Part shown: positions 52,158-61,307 of the stretch, piece by piece
How positions within the stretch are numbered: the first letter of the stretch is position 1
Layout: every line of letters begins with the position of its first letter
Assembly (NCBI GenBank): GCA_947489585.1
Contig: CANLEE010000004.1
Coordinates: 124,001 to 188,000, forward strand
DNA: 64,000 bases
Direction: 5' to 3'
Origin: an uncultured Psychroserpens sp.
Lineage (GTDB): Bacteria > Bacteroidota > Bacteroidia > Flavobacteriales > Flavobacteriaceae
The notes under the pieces: generated by a model
Databases searched by the model: none
What the model was told of the DNA's origin: nothing
Seen by the model: the letters and a program-made list of their open reading frames with translations, nothing else
Position numbers and translations under genes: made by a program

Positions 52158-55100
52158 ATGAAGAAGCTAAAGGCGCAATATGTATTACTAATATTTGTTG
52201 GTGTTTTATTTTTTACTTGTCAACAAAAGCCAACTAGAGATTTATACCCTGAACAACTAGTAGGAGGGTTTGAATTACTACCTGCAGAACATACAGGTAT
52301 TGATTTCAGTAATACGATAAAGGAATCTACATACTTCAATCATTATTACTATAGTCAAATGTATGTTGGGTCTGGCGTAGCAATTGGAGACATCAATAAT
52401 GATGGTTTGCAGGATGTGTTTTTTGGAGGGAATCAAGTTGCCGATAGGCTGTATCTTAATAAGGGTAATTTCCAATTTGAAAATATTACTAAAAAATCTA
52501 AAGTCGCAAAAAATTCAGGTTGGACTTGGGGAGTAACAATGGTAGATATCAATGCTGATGGCTATCTAGATATTTACGTGAGTAGAAATGGAAACTCTGC
52601 AAACCCAGAAGACCGTAGAAATCAATTATATATTAATAATCAGGATTTAACCTTTACCGAATCTGCACAAAAATATGGTCTTGGTGATTATGGGTTTTCT
52701 ACTCAAGCGGTGTTTTTTGATATGGATAATGATGGCGATTTGGATATGTACCAAGTGAATCAATTAGCTGATAAAAAGCTACTTCTGATTAACAAAATCC
52801 CACAAGATCAATTTAAATTTTTTAGAGATAAACTCTATAGAAATGATAATGGAAAATTTAAAGAGGTATCAAATGAAGCTGGAATTTCTAGAGACATAGC
52901 TTATGGACTAAGTGTTAATGCATCAGACCTTAACAATGATGGTTGGATGGACTTGTATGTCGCTAACGATTATGCAGAACCAGATTTTATGTATTATAAT
53001 AATGGTGATGGTACGTTCCGAAATGTAATTAATGAAGAATTAAGGCATATTACGCAGTTGAGTATGGGATCTGATACTGGTGATGTTAATAATGACGGAT
53101 TAGTCGATTTAATTACAACAGACATGACTCCCGAAGATCATTACCGTTCTAAAACCAATATGGCCTCTATGAGTACAGAAGCTTTTCATACAATGGTAGA
53201 AGCAGGTGCTCACCATCAATATATGGCTAATGCATTGCAAATTAATACTGGATTAGGAAGTTTTTCAGATATCGCTAATATGGCAGGAATTTCTAACACA
53301 GATTGGAGTTGGTCTAGTCTACTTGTAGATTTAGATAATGACGGTTGGAAAGACATTATTGTGTCTAATGGTATAAAAAAAGACGTTGACAATAACGATT
53401 ATAGATCCAAAGTCCAGAATTTAAGTAAAAATGCAACTGCTGATGATTTATTTCAGTTAAGTAAAGATACACCATCCCAGAGAATACCAAATTATGCTTT
53501 TAGAAATAAAGGAAATTTAGAATTTGAAAAAGTAACTAAAAAATGGGGGTTTGACACACCTAGTTTCTCAAACGGAATGGCATATGGTGATTTAGATAAT
53601 GATGGCGATTTAGATGTAATTACAAATAATATAGATGCTCCCGCTTTTGTATATGAAAATAAAGCGACAGGTAACTTTTTAAAAATAGAATTGAAAGGAT
53701 CCCAGAATAATAAATTCGGGATTGGAGCTAAAGCAGTTATTTACCATAATGGTAAAATGCAAACGGCAGAGAATGTTGTGACGCGAGGTTTTTTATCGTC
53801 TGTAGAACATGGTATGTTTTTTGGCTTAGGGAAAGATGTTGAAATTGAGAAGGTAGAAGTAATTTGGCCAAATGGAAAAAGTAACGTCTTTGAAAATGTT
53901 AGTGCCAATACTATAGTAACTGCAAAGTATTCTAAGGCAACTTCTATTTCAAAAACTACCGAAAAGGATGTAACTTTAGTTTCCCCAGTTTCGACTAAGG
54001 ATTTAAATTTAGATTTTGTTCATCAAGAAAATGACTTTGATGATTTTACTGAAGAAATTTTACTGCCTCATAAGTTATCTCAAAATGGTCCTTTTTCAGC
54101 TTCAGAGGATGTCAACGGTGATGGATTAAGTGATCTTTTTATTGGTGGTGCAGTTGGTCAAAGTGGAGTACTCTACATACAAAATGATAAAGGAAGATTC
54201 ATTAAAAATGTTTCTCAACCATGGCAGAATGATAAAGCATCTGAAGACTTAGGTTGTCTTTTTGTTGATGTTGATGGAGACAAAGACTTAGACTTATATG
54301 TGGCAAGTGGTGGTAGCGAGTTTGAAATTGGAAACACCCTATTAAAAGATCGTTTATACATTAATGACGGGACTGGTAACTTTTCAAAAAGCAATGCTGC
54401 CTTACCTGAAATTTATCAGAGTTCACAATGTGTTAAATCATCTGATATTGATAATGATGGAGATTTTGATTTATTTGTTGGAACACGATTAATTCCAGGG
54501 AAATATACGTTTCCTGCGACAAGTTATTTGTTAATAAATGATAATGGTGTTTTCAAAAAAGCACCTAACGAAATTGCTACTTCTCTTAATGATATAGGAA
54601 TGGTTTCAGATGCTGTTTTTACTGATATAGATAATGATAATGATGAAGATATTATACTTGTTGGAGAGTGGATGGAAGTTAAAGTATTGACAAACACTAA
54701 TGGAATCTTTGAAGATACTTCTGAAAAATTTGGACTTAAAAATACAAGAGGTATTTGGTGGTCTATAACGGCCAATGACTTAGATAATGATGGAGATGAT
54801 GATTATATCATCGGTAACTTAGGTAGGAATAATAAATTCAAAGCCTCAAAAGAACACCCTTTTAAGGTATATGCTAACGATTTTGACAATAATGGAACAA
54901 ATGATATTGTATTAGCTAAATATTATAAAGACAATTATGTGCCCTTGAGAGGGAGAGAATGTACGAGCCAGCAAATGCCATATGTAGCCGAAAAATTTAA
55001 AGACTATCATAGCTTTGCATCGTCAAAATTAATAGATATTTTACCAGAAGAAAAAGTAGATGGTGCGGTTGTTTATGAAATAGAAAATTTTGAAAGTATC

Positions 55101-55454
55101 ATTTTAGTTAATGATAATGGACAGCTTATTAGAAAACCGCTTCCTATCGAAGCACAAATTTCACCATTAAAATCTTCATTGGTGGTCGATATTAATATGG
55201 ACGGATTTAATGATATTATTACTGTCGGAAATCATTATGGAGTAGAAGTAGAAACAACACGTTATGATGCAGGCTTTGGAACTGTACTTTTGGGTAATGG
55301 ACATAATGAATTTAAGTACGTTTCTCCTAATGAAAGTGGATTTTATGTTCCTTATGATAGTAGAGATATAAAACGTATAAATAATAGCAATACTCCGTTA
55401 ATTATAGTTACTAATAATAATAGTAAACCTTCTTTTTTTAAGATTAAAAGTTAA
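52158..55454 (+). CDS. VCBS/FG-GAP repeat lipoprotein with UnbV/ASPIC domain
   Basis: A 1098-residue lipoprotein with Cys21 in LFFTCQQKP. About 14 calcium-binding loops of the D-x-N/D-x-D-G type (for example DINNDGLQD, DMDNDGDLD, DLDNDGWKD) are spread over two blocks and indicate a beta-propeller of FG-GAP/VCBS repeats. The UnbV/ASPIC domain (about 505-580, with GAKAVIYHNGK and VIWPNGKSN) separates them. Related proteins occur in polysaccharide-utilisation loci of Bacteroidetes and are thought to bind carbohydrate or protein at the surface. No catalytic motif was found. Its position after transporter and GH17 suggests participation in laminarin capture. Confidence 0.83.
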   Translation: MKKLKAQYVLLIFVGVLFFTCQQKPTRDLYPEQLVGGFELLPAEHTGIDFSNTIKESTYFNHYYYSQMYVGSGVAIGDINNDGLQDVFFGGNQVADRLYLNKGNFQFENITKKSKVAKNSGWTWGVTMVDINADGYLDIYVSRNGNSANPEDRRNQLYINNQDLTFTESAQKYGLGDYGFSTQAVFFDMDNDGDLDMYQVNQLADKKLLLINKIPQDQFKFFRDKLYRNDNGKFKEVSNEAGISRDIAYGLSVNASDLNNDGWMDLYVANDYAEPDFMYYNNGDGTFRNVINEELRHITQLSMGSDTGDVNNDGLVDLITTDMTPEDHYRSKTNMASMSTEAFHTMVEAGAHHQYMANALQINTGLGSFSDIANMAGISNTDWSWSSLLVDLDNDGWKDIIVSNGIKKDVDNNDYRSKVQNLSKNATADDLFQLSKDTPSQRIPNYAFRNKGNLEFEKVTKKWGFDTPSFSNGMAYGDLDNDGDLDVITNNIDAPAFVYENKATGNFLKIELKGSQNNKFGIGAKAVIYHNGKMQTAENVVTRGFLSSVEHGMFFGLGKDVEIEKVEVIWPNGKSNVFENVSANTIVTAKYSKATSISKTTEKDVTLVSPVSTKDLNLDFVHQENDFDDFTEEILLPHKLSQNGPFSASEDVNGDGLSDLFIGGAVGQSGVLYIQNDKGRFIKNVSQPWQNDKASEDLGCLFVDVDGDKDLDLYVASGGSEFEIGNTLLKDRLYINDGTGNFSKSNAALPEIYQSSQCVKSSDIDNDGDFDLFVGTRLIPGKYTFPATSYLLINDNGVFKKAPNEIATSLNDIGMVSDAVFTDIDNDNDEDIILVGEWMEVKVLTNTNGIFEDTSEKFGLKNTRGIWWSITANDLDNDGDDDYIIGNLGRNNKFKASKEHPFKVYANDFDNNGTNDIVLAKYYKDNYVPLRGRECTSQQMPYVAEKFKDYHSFASSKLIDILPEEKVDGAVVYEIENFESIILVNDNGQLIRKPLPIEAQISPLKSSLVVDINMDGFNDIITVGNHYGVEVETTRYDAGFGTVLLGNGHNEFKYVSPNESGFYVPYDSRDIKRINNSNTPLIIVTNNNSKPSFFKIKS

Positions 55455-55576
55455 AGCTTGACTGTATAGATGTATCTATTTTTGGCAATAATCATGAGTA
55501 TATCGTAAAAATCTAATAATTAATGCGTTATACGGTGTTTCTAAAAAAGATAGATTGTTAAAATTTCACTACGTAT

Positions 55577-55610
55577 GGTTTTTGTATAGGTGTAAAACAC
55601 CCCAAAAACC
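55577..55610 (+). repeat. Interrupted inverted repeat overlapping a CCTATACAA-type motif
   Basis: GGTTTTT (55577-55583) pairs with AAAAACC (55604-55610), and inner GGTGT (55589-55593) pairs with ACACC (55597-55601) around an AAA loop. No T-run follows, so it is not a clear terminator. The motif TTGTATAGG (55582-55590) lies in the left arm, about 70 bases before the T9SS gene. Confidence 0.45.
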
Positions 55611-55661
55611 AATAAAAATGCTGTTCTTGTAGACTCGTATTAATTAAAACTTTAAAAAATT

Positions 55662-57113
55662 ATGAAGAAAATTACGTTTTTATTTATGCTTTTGACTGTA
55701 TCTATCGGGTACTCTCAAACTAATTTAGAAGATTTTGAAGGTGATGCACCTACAACTACAAATGACCAAAATATTGCTAATTCTGTAGAGCCAAATCCAG
55801 ACACTTCAAATGCTATTAATACAAGTGCAACGGCACTTCAATTAATTACAACTACTGCTGGAGAGCCGTGGCAAGGTACCAAGCTTTTAATGCAGAACAA
55901 TAAAATTGACATGACGACATCTGATAAAACGATGACGGTAGATGTATATTCATTGAATCCTGTCGAGTTTTTATTTAAACTGTCTAACAGTGATACTGAT
56001 CCTGGAGGGACCGATCCAAATGTTGAATCTAAAACTGCTGCTGCTCATACTGGGTCAGGATGGGAAACGTTAACGTTAGATTTTAATGTCGCAGCTGATA
56101 CTACACAACCAGGATACAATCCACCTGATGATCAATTTTCTGCTATAGTGTTTTTTCCACTTTATAGCATAAGTGGTAATGGTTGGAACCCTTCTGCTGT
56201 TACAACTACATATGTGGATAATATAAGTGGTGTTGCAGGAGATGCAATTGTTGTAGATCCATGTACTAATGGTGTTCAAGATGGAGATGAAACTGGTGTA
56301 GATTGTGGAGGATCATGCCCTAATGCATGCCCTTCTGTACCAACTGTGGCCGCACCAACACCTCCTAATAGAACACCAGCAAATGTGATATCAATTTTTA
56401 GTGATGCTTACAATGATATTAGTGTAGATACTTTCGACACACCATGGTGCCCAGGTACAACAACAGAGGTTATGATTGAAGGTAATCCTACAAAACTGGT
56501 TACTGGACTTGGTTGTGAAGGTGTTGAATTCGTGACTGGTAGATTTGATGCAACTGGTTTCGGATTTTTTCATATGGATATCTGGACAGATGCTGATACC
56601 ATGGATAAAAGTTTCAATTTTAAATTTTCTGACTGGAATGGAACAGGTGGAGAAGTTGGTGCTTTTGAATATTCTATGACTAATGGAAGTAGCCCAGTTG
56701 CGTTACCTAATCCTAACCCTGGAACATGGATTTCTATAGATTTGCAATTGTCTGATTTTACTGTAATCAATGGTGTTACCGGTAGTGATTTTGTGCAATT
56801 TGTAATTACCTCAGACTTAGGTACAGTATATTATGATAACCTTTATCTTCATAATAATAACTTAAGTACCGATGAATTTGCTATAAACAAGTTTAAAGTA
56901 TTCCCTAATCCAACAGCAGATAATTGGACGATTTCAGGAAATAATCCAATTAATAGCGTGACAGTATATGATATCTTAGGAAAGCAAGTATCAGCATTAA
57001 CGTCTAATGCAAATGAAGTTGAGATTAGTACGAGAAACCTTAATTCAGGTATTTATTTTGCAAGAATAGAAAGTGTTAATGGAACAGAAACCGTTAAACT
57101 TATTAAGGAGTAA
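55662..57113 (+). CDS. T9SS-secreted protein with two carbohydrate-binding-like domains
   Basis: A 483-residue secreted protein with a signal peptide ending near GYSQ (residue 19). A first jelly-roll-like domain (about 22-195) with WETLTLDFN and TTYVDNISG is followed by a cysteine-rich linker, NGVQDGDETGVDCGGSCP (about 204-221). The second domain (about 235-400) shares its VISIFSDAYNDI opening with the lipoprotein at 39930. The last 75 residues are a type IX secretion C-terminal domain: FKVFPNPTADNWTI, VYDILGKQV, LNSGIYFARIE. It should be released to the surface or medium through T9SS and bind glucan. It has no catalytic signature. Confidence 0.82.
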   Translation: MKKITFLFMLLTVSIGYSQTNLEDFEGDAPTTTNDQNIANSVEPNPDTSNAINTSATALQLITTTAGEPWQGTKLLMQNNKIDMTTSDKTMTVDVYSLNPVEFLFKLSNSDTDPGGTDPNVESKTAAAHTGSGWETLTLDFNVAADTTQPGYNPPDDQFSAIVFFPLYSISGNGWNPSAVTTTYVDNISGVAGDAIVVDPCTNGVQDGDETGVDCGGSCPNACPSVPTVAAPTPPNRTPANVISIFSDAYNDISVDTFDTPWCPGTTTEVMIEGNPTKLVTGLGCEGVEFVTGRFDATGFGFFHMDIWTDADTMDKSFNFKFSDWNGTGGEVGAFEYSMTNGSSPVALPNPNPGTWISIDLQLSDFTVINGVTGSDFVQFVITSDLGTVYYDNLYLHNNNLSTDEFAINKFKVFPNPTADNWTISGNNPINSVTVYDILGKQVSALTSNANEVEISTRNLNSGIYFARIESVNGTETVKLIKE

Positions 57114-57139
57114 AATTGCTCATTAAGTTAAAATAAATT

Positions 57140-57174
57140 AAAGCGTGTTTATAAATTATAGACACGCTTTTCTT
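57140..57174 (+). terminator. Rho-independent terminator after the T9SS gene
   Basis: AAAGCGTGT and ACACGCTTT form a 9-bp stem, extended by T-G and TATA/TATA pairing, around an AAT loop. TTCTTAT follows on the + strand. It ends the transcript 30-60 bases after the stop codon at 57113. Confidence 0.82.
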
Positions 57175-57195
57175 ATAAATTAAATATAGATAAAC

Positions 57196-57203
57196 TAACT
57201 TTA
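57196..57203 (+). promoter_or_regulatory. Possible -7 element before the DUF255 gene
   Basis: TAACTTTA matches seven of eight positions of TAnnTTTG and lies 25 bases before the ATG at 57229, just downstream of the terminator. No clear -33 box. Confidence 0.3.
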
Positions 57204-57228
57204 CAATATCTAGTAAAACGTAAGCTTT

Positions 57229-59355
57229 ATGTTGAAAAAAAATGTCTTCTCAGTAATCGTATTCGGATTACTACTTTGCTGTTCTCAAAAAAATAGTGAT
57301 GTTAATATTGAGAAAGATAAGAAGACAGAACATGCTAACGATTTAATACATGAAACTAGTCCTTATTTACTTCAGCATGCATACAATCCAGTAGAATGGA
57401 AGGCATGGAGCCCTAAAACATTGAAATTAGCTCAAGATGAAAATAAACTCATTATTATTTCAGTAGGATACTCTGCATGTCATTGGTGCCATGTAATGGA
57501 AGAAGAAAGTTTTGAAAATGATTCAGTGGCGAAATTAATGAACGAAGACTTTATCAATATTAAAGTCGATCGTGAAGAACGACCAGATGTTGATCAAGTC
57601 TATATGAACGCTGTTCAACTTATGACTGGAAGTGGTGGTTGGCCACTTAATTGTATTGCTTTACCAGATGGTCGACCTGTTTTTGGTGGAACCTATTTTA
57701 CAAAAACGCAATGGACAAAAATTCTGGAAGATATGTCCTCGCTTTATAAGAATGATCCAGAGAAAGTAATAGCTTATGCTGAAAAACTTACAGAAGGCGT
57801 CAAGAACTCTGATTTAATTACTGTAAACAAAGAGAATGTAGAATTCAATTCAGAGCAAATTGAAGCAATGGTAGATACATGGAAATCTTCTTTAGATTAT
57901 AAATTTGGAGGACAAAATAGAGCGCCTAAATTTCCTATGCCAAGTAATTTGAATGCGTTGATGAGATACAGTTTTCAATATGATAATAAAGAACTGCAAG
58001 AATTTGTGACTACCACTTTAATTAAAATGTCAAATGGAGGTATTTATGATCAAATTGGTGGCGGATTTTCAAGATATTCTGTTGATAACAAGTGGCACGT
58101 ACCACATTTCGAAAAAATGCTTTATGACAATGCACAATTAGTTAGTCTTTATGCCGATGCCTACCAATGGACAAAAAATGAAGCTTTTAAAACAGTTGCT
58201 TTAGAAACACTTGAGTTTATTGATAAAGAGCTTACACATGAAGACGGAGGGTTTTACTCTTCCTTAGATGCAGATAGCAAAACTGTTGAGGGCATATTAG
58301 AAGAAGGTGCATTTTATACCTGGACTAAAGAAGAACTTAAAAAAGAACTTGATAACGATTTTGATCTATTTAAAGCATACTATAATATTAATGCTACAGG
58401 TGAATGGGAAAAGAATCAATACATTCTCTATAGAACTAAACCTGATAATGAATTTTTAAAATCATTTGATTTAACCCAAGATGAATTAAATATAAAAATT
58501 TCAGCTTGGAAAGCTAAACTTTTTAAGGTAAGAAGTAAAAGAGAACGACCAAGAACAGATGATAAAATATTGACCTCATGGAATGCTTTAATGTTGAGCG
58601 CCTATGTTAAAGCTTATCGTGTTTTTGATGATGCGTCTTATTTAGAGAAAGCTATTATAAATGCTAACTTTTTAAAGCAATATTTAATGAATGAAGAAGG
58701 CGCATTGTTTCATAATTATAAAGATGGAAAGCGCACAATTACTGGATTTTCTGAAGATTATGCACATACGATTTCTGCATTTATTGAATTATATCAAGTT
58801 ACTTTGGATGAAAGTTGGTTAGGTTTATCAAAAGATTTAACAAATTATTGCCTGTCACATTTTCTAGATAAAGAGAGTAGTATGTTCTATTTCACATCGG
58901 ATACAGATTCAAATTTAATTGCAAGAAAATTTGAAGTAATTGATAATGTAATCCCATCATCAAATTCTGTGTTAGCGGAAAGCTTGTTTAAGTTAAGTCA
59001 TTATTATTCAGAAAAAGAATATTCAAATTTAGCAATGCAAATGCTTAGTAATATGAATGAACAATTAAAAAGTACACCTTCTGGGTATTCAAACTGGTTT
59101 ACTCATTATTTGAATTATTCAAATCCATACTATGAAGTTGCTATTTCTGGATCCAATGCATTAGATAAATTAAAAGAGGTTAATAATTATTATATACCAA
59201 ACATATTAATTGCAGGAGCTAGTATTGAAAGCCAATTGCCAATTATGGAGAATAGGTTTATTGAAGACGACACATATATTTATGTATGTGTCAATGGTGC
59301 ATGTAGATTGCCAGTGACAGATGTGAAAGAAGCTGTAGCGCAATTATCAAAGTAA
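57229..59355 (+). CDS. DUF255/thioredoxin-like (YyaL, spermatogenesis-associated 20 type) lipoprotein
   Basis: A 708-residue protein of the YyaL family. An N-terminal thioredoxin-like domain opens with SPYLLQHAYNPVEW (about 44-57) and carries the C-x-x-C-type motif ACHWCHVMEEESF. An (alpha/alpha)6-like region has RAPKFPMP, GGFSRYSVD, HVPHFEKMLYDNAQL, SSLDADSK and DDKILTSWNALM. Family members are usually cytoplasmic, but this one begins with a hydrophobic segment ending LLLCCSQ, a probable lipobox with Cys17 or Cys18. The function of the family is unsettled. It stands between a terminator and the LacI gene. Confidence 0.85.
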   Translation: MLKKNVFSVIVFGLLLCCSQKNSDVNIEKDKKTEHANDLIHETSPYLLQHAYNPVEWKAWSPKTLKLAQDENKLIIISVGYSACHWCHVMEEESFENDSVAKLMNEDFINIKVDREERPDVDQVYMNAVQLMTGSGGWPLNCIALPDGRPVFGGTYFTKTQWTKILEDMSSLYKNDPEKVIAYAEKLTEGVKNSDLITVNKENVEFNSEQIEAMVDTWKSSLDYKFGGQNRAPKFPMPSNLNALMRYSFQYDNKELQEFVTTTLIKMSNGGIYDQIGGGFSRYSVDNKWHVPHFEKMLYDNAQLVSLYADAYQWTKNEAFKTVALETLEFIDKELTHEDGGFYSSLDADSKTVEGILEEGAFYTWTKEELKKELDNDFDLFKAYYNINATGEWEKNQYILYRTKPDNEFLKSFDLTQDELNIKISAWKAKLFKVRSKRERPRTDDKILTSWNALMLSAYVKAYRVFDDASYLEKAIINANFLKQYLMNEEGALFHNYKDGKRTITGFSEDYAHTISAFIELYQVTLDESWLGLSKDLTNYCLSHFLDKESSMFYFTSDTDSNLIARKFEVIDNVIPSSNSVLAESLFKLSHYYSEKEYSNLAMQMLSNMNEQLKSTPSGYSNWFTHYLNYSNPYYEVAISGSNALDKLKEVNNYYIPNILIAGASIESQLPIMENRFIEDDTYIYVCVNGACRLPVTDVKEAVAQLSK

Positions 59356-59395
59356 TTAATTGTATACTATTTGATTGAATAAAAGTATTAAAATT

Positions 59396-60403
59396 ATGGT
59401 CACATTAAAACAACTAGCAGAACAGTTAAACGTATCGGTATCTACTGTGTCTAAAGCATTGCATGATAGTGATGAGATAAGTCCAGATACAATTGAACGC
59501 GTAAAAGCTCTCGCAAAATTTTTAAACTATAAGCCCAATAAATTAGCCGTAAGTTTAAAAAACAGTAAGACCAACACCATTGGTGTTATCATTCCAAATA
59601 TTTTAAATCATTTTTTTGCTAAGGCATTATTCGCAATAGAGCAAGAAGCTACTAAGCATGGTTATAATATCATCACTTGTGTTTCGAATGAAACACGTGA
59701 AAAAGAAATAAATAGCTTGCAATTGTTATCTAATGGTAGTGTTGACGGATTTATTATGTCTATCGCCGAAGAAACTCAAATTGCCAATAGTATTGATCAT
59801 ATTAATGATATAATAAATCAAAATGTACCTATTGTGTTATTTGATCGAGTTTCAGATAAAATAAGTACTGATAAAGTTATAATAGATGATTTTGATGCAG
59901 CATATCAGGCAACAAAATATCTTATTTCTGAAGGTAGAAAACATATTGTGCTTATTAGTAATATAGATGAATTAAGCGTTGGAAAATTAAGAACTAACGG
60001 TTATCTTGAAGCTCTAAGTAATACTAATGACTATAAATCAGAAGCACTAGTAGTTACCATTAAAAGGCAAGCTTCTATAGAAGATCATATTGATAAACTT
60101 TTTGCAGAACATAAATCAATTGATGGAATTATTGCTATTGATAACACATCTGGCGTAGTTGCATTGCAAAAAGCATTAAAACTTAATTATAATGTGCCTG
60201 AAAATCTTTCAATTATTGGATTTTCTGATGAGAATGTACTCCAATTTACCGACCCTAAACTTAGCACTATATCACAGCATACCTTAGACATTGGTAAGAC
60301 TTCTGTAGAGTTATTGATTAATCGTTTGATTAATAAAACATCAACTGCTCCTATAACTAAGGTTATAAAAACCAATTTGCAATTGCGTGGCACAACTAAG
60401 TAA
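59396..60403 (+). CDS. LacI-family transcriptional regulator
   Basis: 335 residues from ATG 59396; an in-frame TTG at 59375 is less likely. The helix-turn-helix TLKQLAEQLNVSVSTVSKAL (3-22) and the hinge LNYKPNKLAVSLK are typical. A periplasmic-binding-like effector domain follows, with NTIGVIIPN, DGFIMSI, DRVSDKI and DGIIAIDN. It should bind a sugar effector such as a glucose or laminari-oligosaccharide product and repress or activate the adjacent operon. Its place at the end of the laminarin locus makes that locus the likely target. It starts 40 bases after the DUF255 gene. Confidence 0.88.
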   Translation: MVTLKQLAEQLNVSVSTVSKALHDSDEISPDTIERVKALAKFLNYKPNKLAVSLKNSKTNTIGVIIPNILNHFFAKALFAIEQEATKHGYNIITCVSNETREKEINSLQLLSNGSVDGFIMSIAEETQIANSIDHINDIINQNVPIVLFDRVSDKISTDKVIIDDFDAAYQATKYLISEGRKHIVLISNIDELSVGKLRTNGYLEALSNTNDYKSEALVVTIKRQASIEDHIDKLFAEHKSIDGIIAIDNTSGVVALQKALKLNYNVPENLSIIGFSDENVLQFTDPKLSTISQHTLDIGKTSVELLINRLINKTSTAPITKVIKTNLQLRGTTK

Positions 60404-60492
60404 ATGAGCTTTAGAAATATAATTTCAAAGTACTAATTCTGTATTAGAAAAATTACTTTAATAATAACTAGTTTCTAATTATATTTTATAAT

Positions 60493-60500
60493 TAGCTTTG
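60493..60500 (+). promoter_or_regulatory. Consensus -7 element directly before the TauE/SafE gene
   Basis: TAGCTTTG matches the Bacteroidetes -7 consensus TAnnTTTG exactly. The ATG begins at 60506, only five bases after the box, so transcription would start at or very near the start codon, giving a leaderless or nearly leaderless message. A GTTTC about 17 bases upstream could be the -33 box. Confidence 0.42.
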
Positions 60501-60505
60501 CGTAC

Positions 60506-61306
60506 ATGGATATCACTCAAATCTTAGGGTATTTTGGCGCATTAGTAATAGGCATAGTTCTTGGACTCACTGGAGGTGGAGGCTCTATTTTAACAGTCCC
60601 AGTTTTTGTGTATTTGATGTTTTTAAATCCAATCACAGCAACTGCTTACTCGCTTTTTGTTGTTGGAGTATCTGCAACGTTTGGTGCGTTTCAAAATATA
60701 AAGAAAGGTTTAGTTGATTTTAAAACTGCAATAATTTTTGCAATTCCTGCCTTAATAGCTGTCTATCTAACACGTAGGTTTTTGATACCGATAATTCCTT
60801 CTGAAATTGTAACTATTGGAAACTTTACACTCACCAAGAACATGGGAATCATGGTATTTTTTGCCATTATTATGCTGTTAGCATCTATTACAATGATTAG
60901 AGAAAAAGAGAATTGTGATTCTATAATTTCTAAGCCTGTTAAATTTAATTACCCGTTAATTCTTATCGAAGGAATTATTGTAGGTGTTTTAACTGGTATC
61001 GTTGGTGCAGGAGGAGGATTTCTCATTATACCTGCTTTAGTATTATTAGCAAAACTGCCAATGAAAAAAGCCATAGCTACCTCGCTTTTGATTATTGCTG
61101 TTAAATCATTAATAGGCTTTATTGGCGATGTCCAAAACTTTGAAATAGATTGGGGATTTTTGTTATTGTTTACTTTAATATCTGTTATTGGTATTTTTAT
61201 TGGCACGTATTTATCTACCCTCATTGATGGCAAAAAATTAAAGAAAGGTTTTGGATGGTTTGTGTTAGTTATGGGGATTTATATTATCCTTAAAGAGTTG
61301 ATTTAA
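60506..61306 (+). CDS. TauE/SafE-family anion exporter
   Basis: A 266-residue inner-membrane protein with about eight hydrophobic helices in two related halves. The first half has GLTGGGGSILTVPVFVYL (about 20-37) and the second has GIVGAGGGFLIIPALVLL (about 170-187), the glycine-rich repeats that define TauE/SafE permeases. These proteins move sulfite, sulfoacetate or similar organosulfonates. The substrate here is unknown. The following methyltransferase gene starts two bases after the stop, so they are cotranscribed. Confidence 0.87.
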   Translation: MDITQILGYFGALVIGIVLGLTGGGGSILTVPVFVYLMFLNPITATAYSLFVVGVSATFGAFQNIKKGLVDFKTAIIFAIPALIAVYLTRRFLIPIIPSEIVTIGNFTLTKNMGIMVFFAIIMLLASITMIREKENCDSIISKPVKFNYPLILIEGIIVGVLTGIVGAGGGFLIIPALVLLAKLPMKKAIATSLLIIAVKSLIGFIGDVQNFEIDWGFLLLFTLISVIGIFIGTYLSTLIDGKKLKKGFGWFVLVMGIYIILKELI

Positions 61307-61307
61307 T

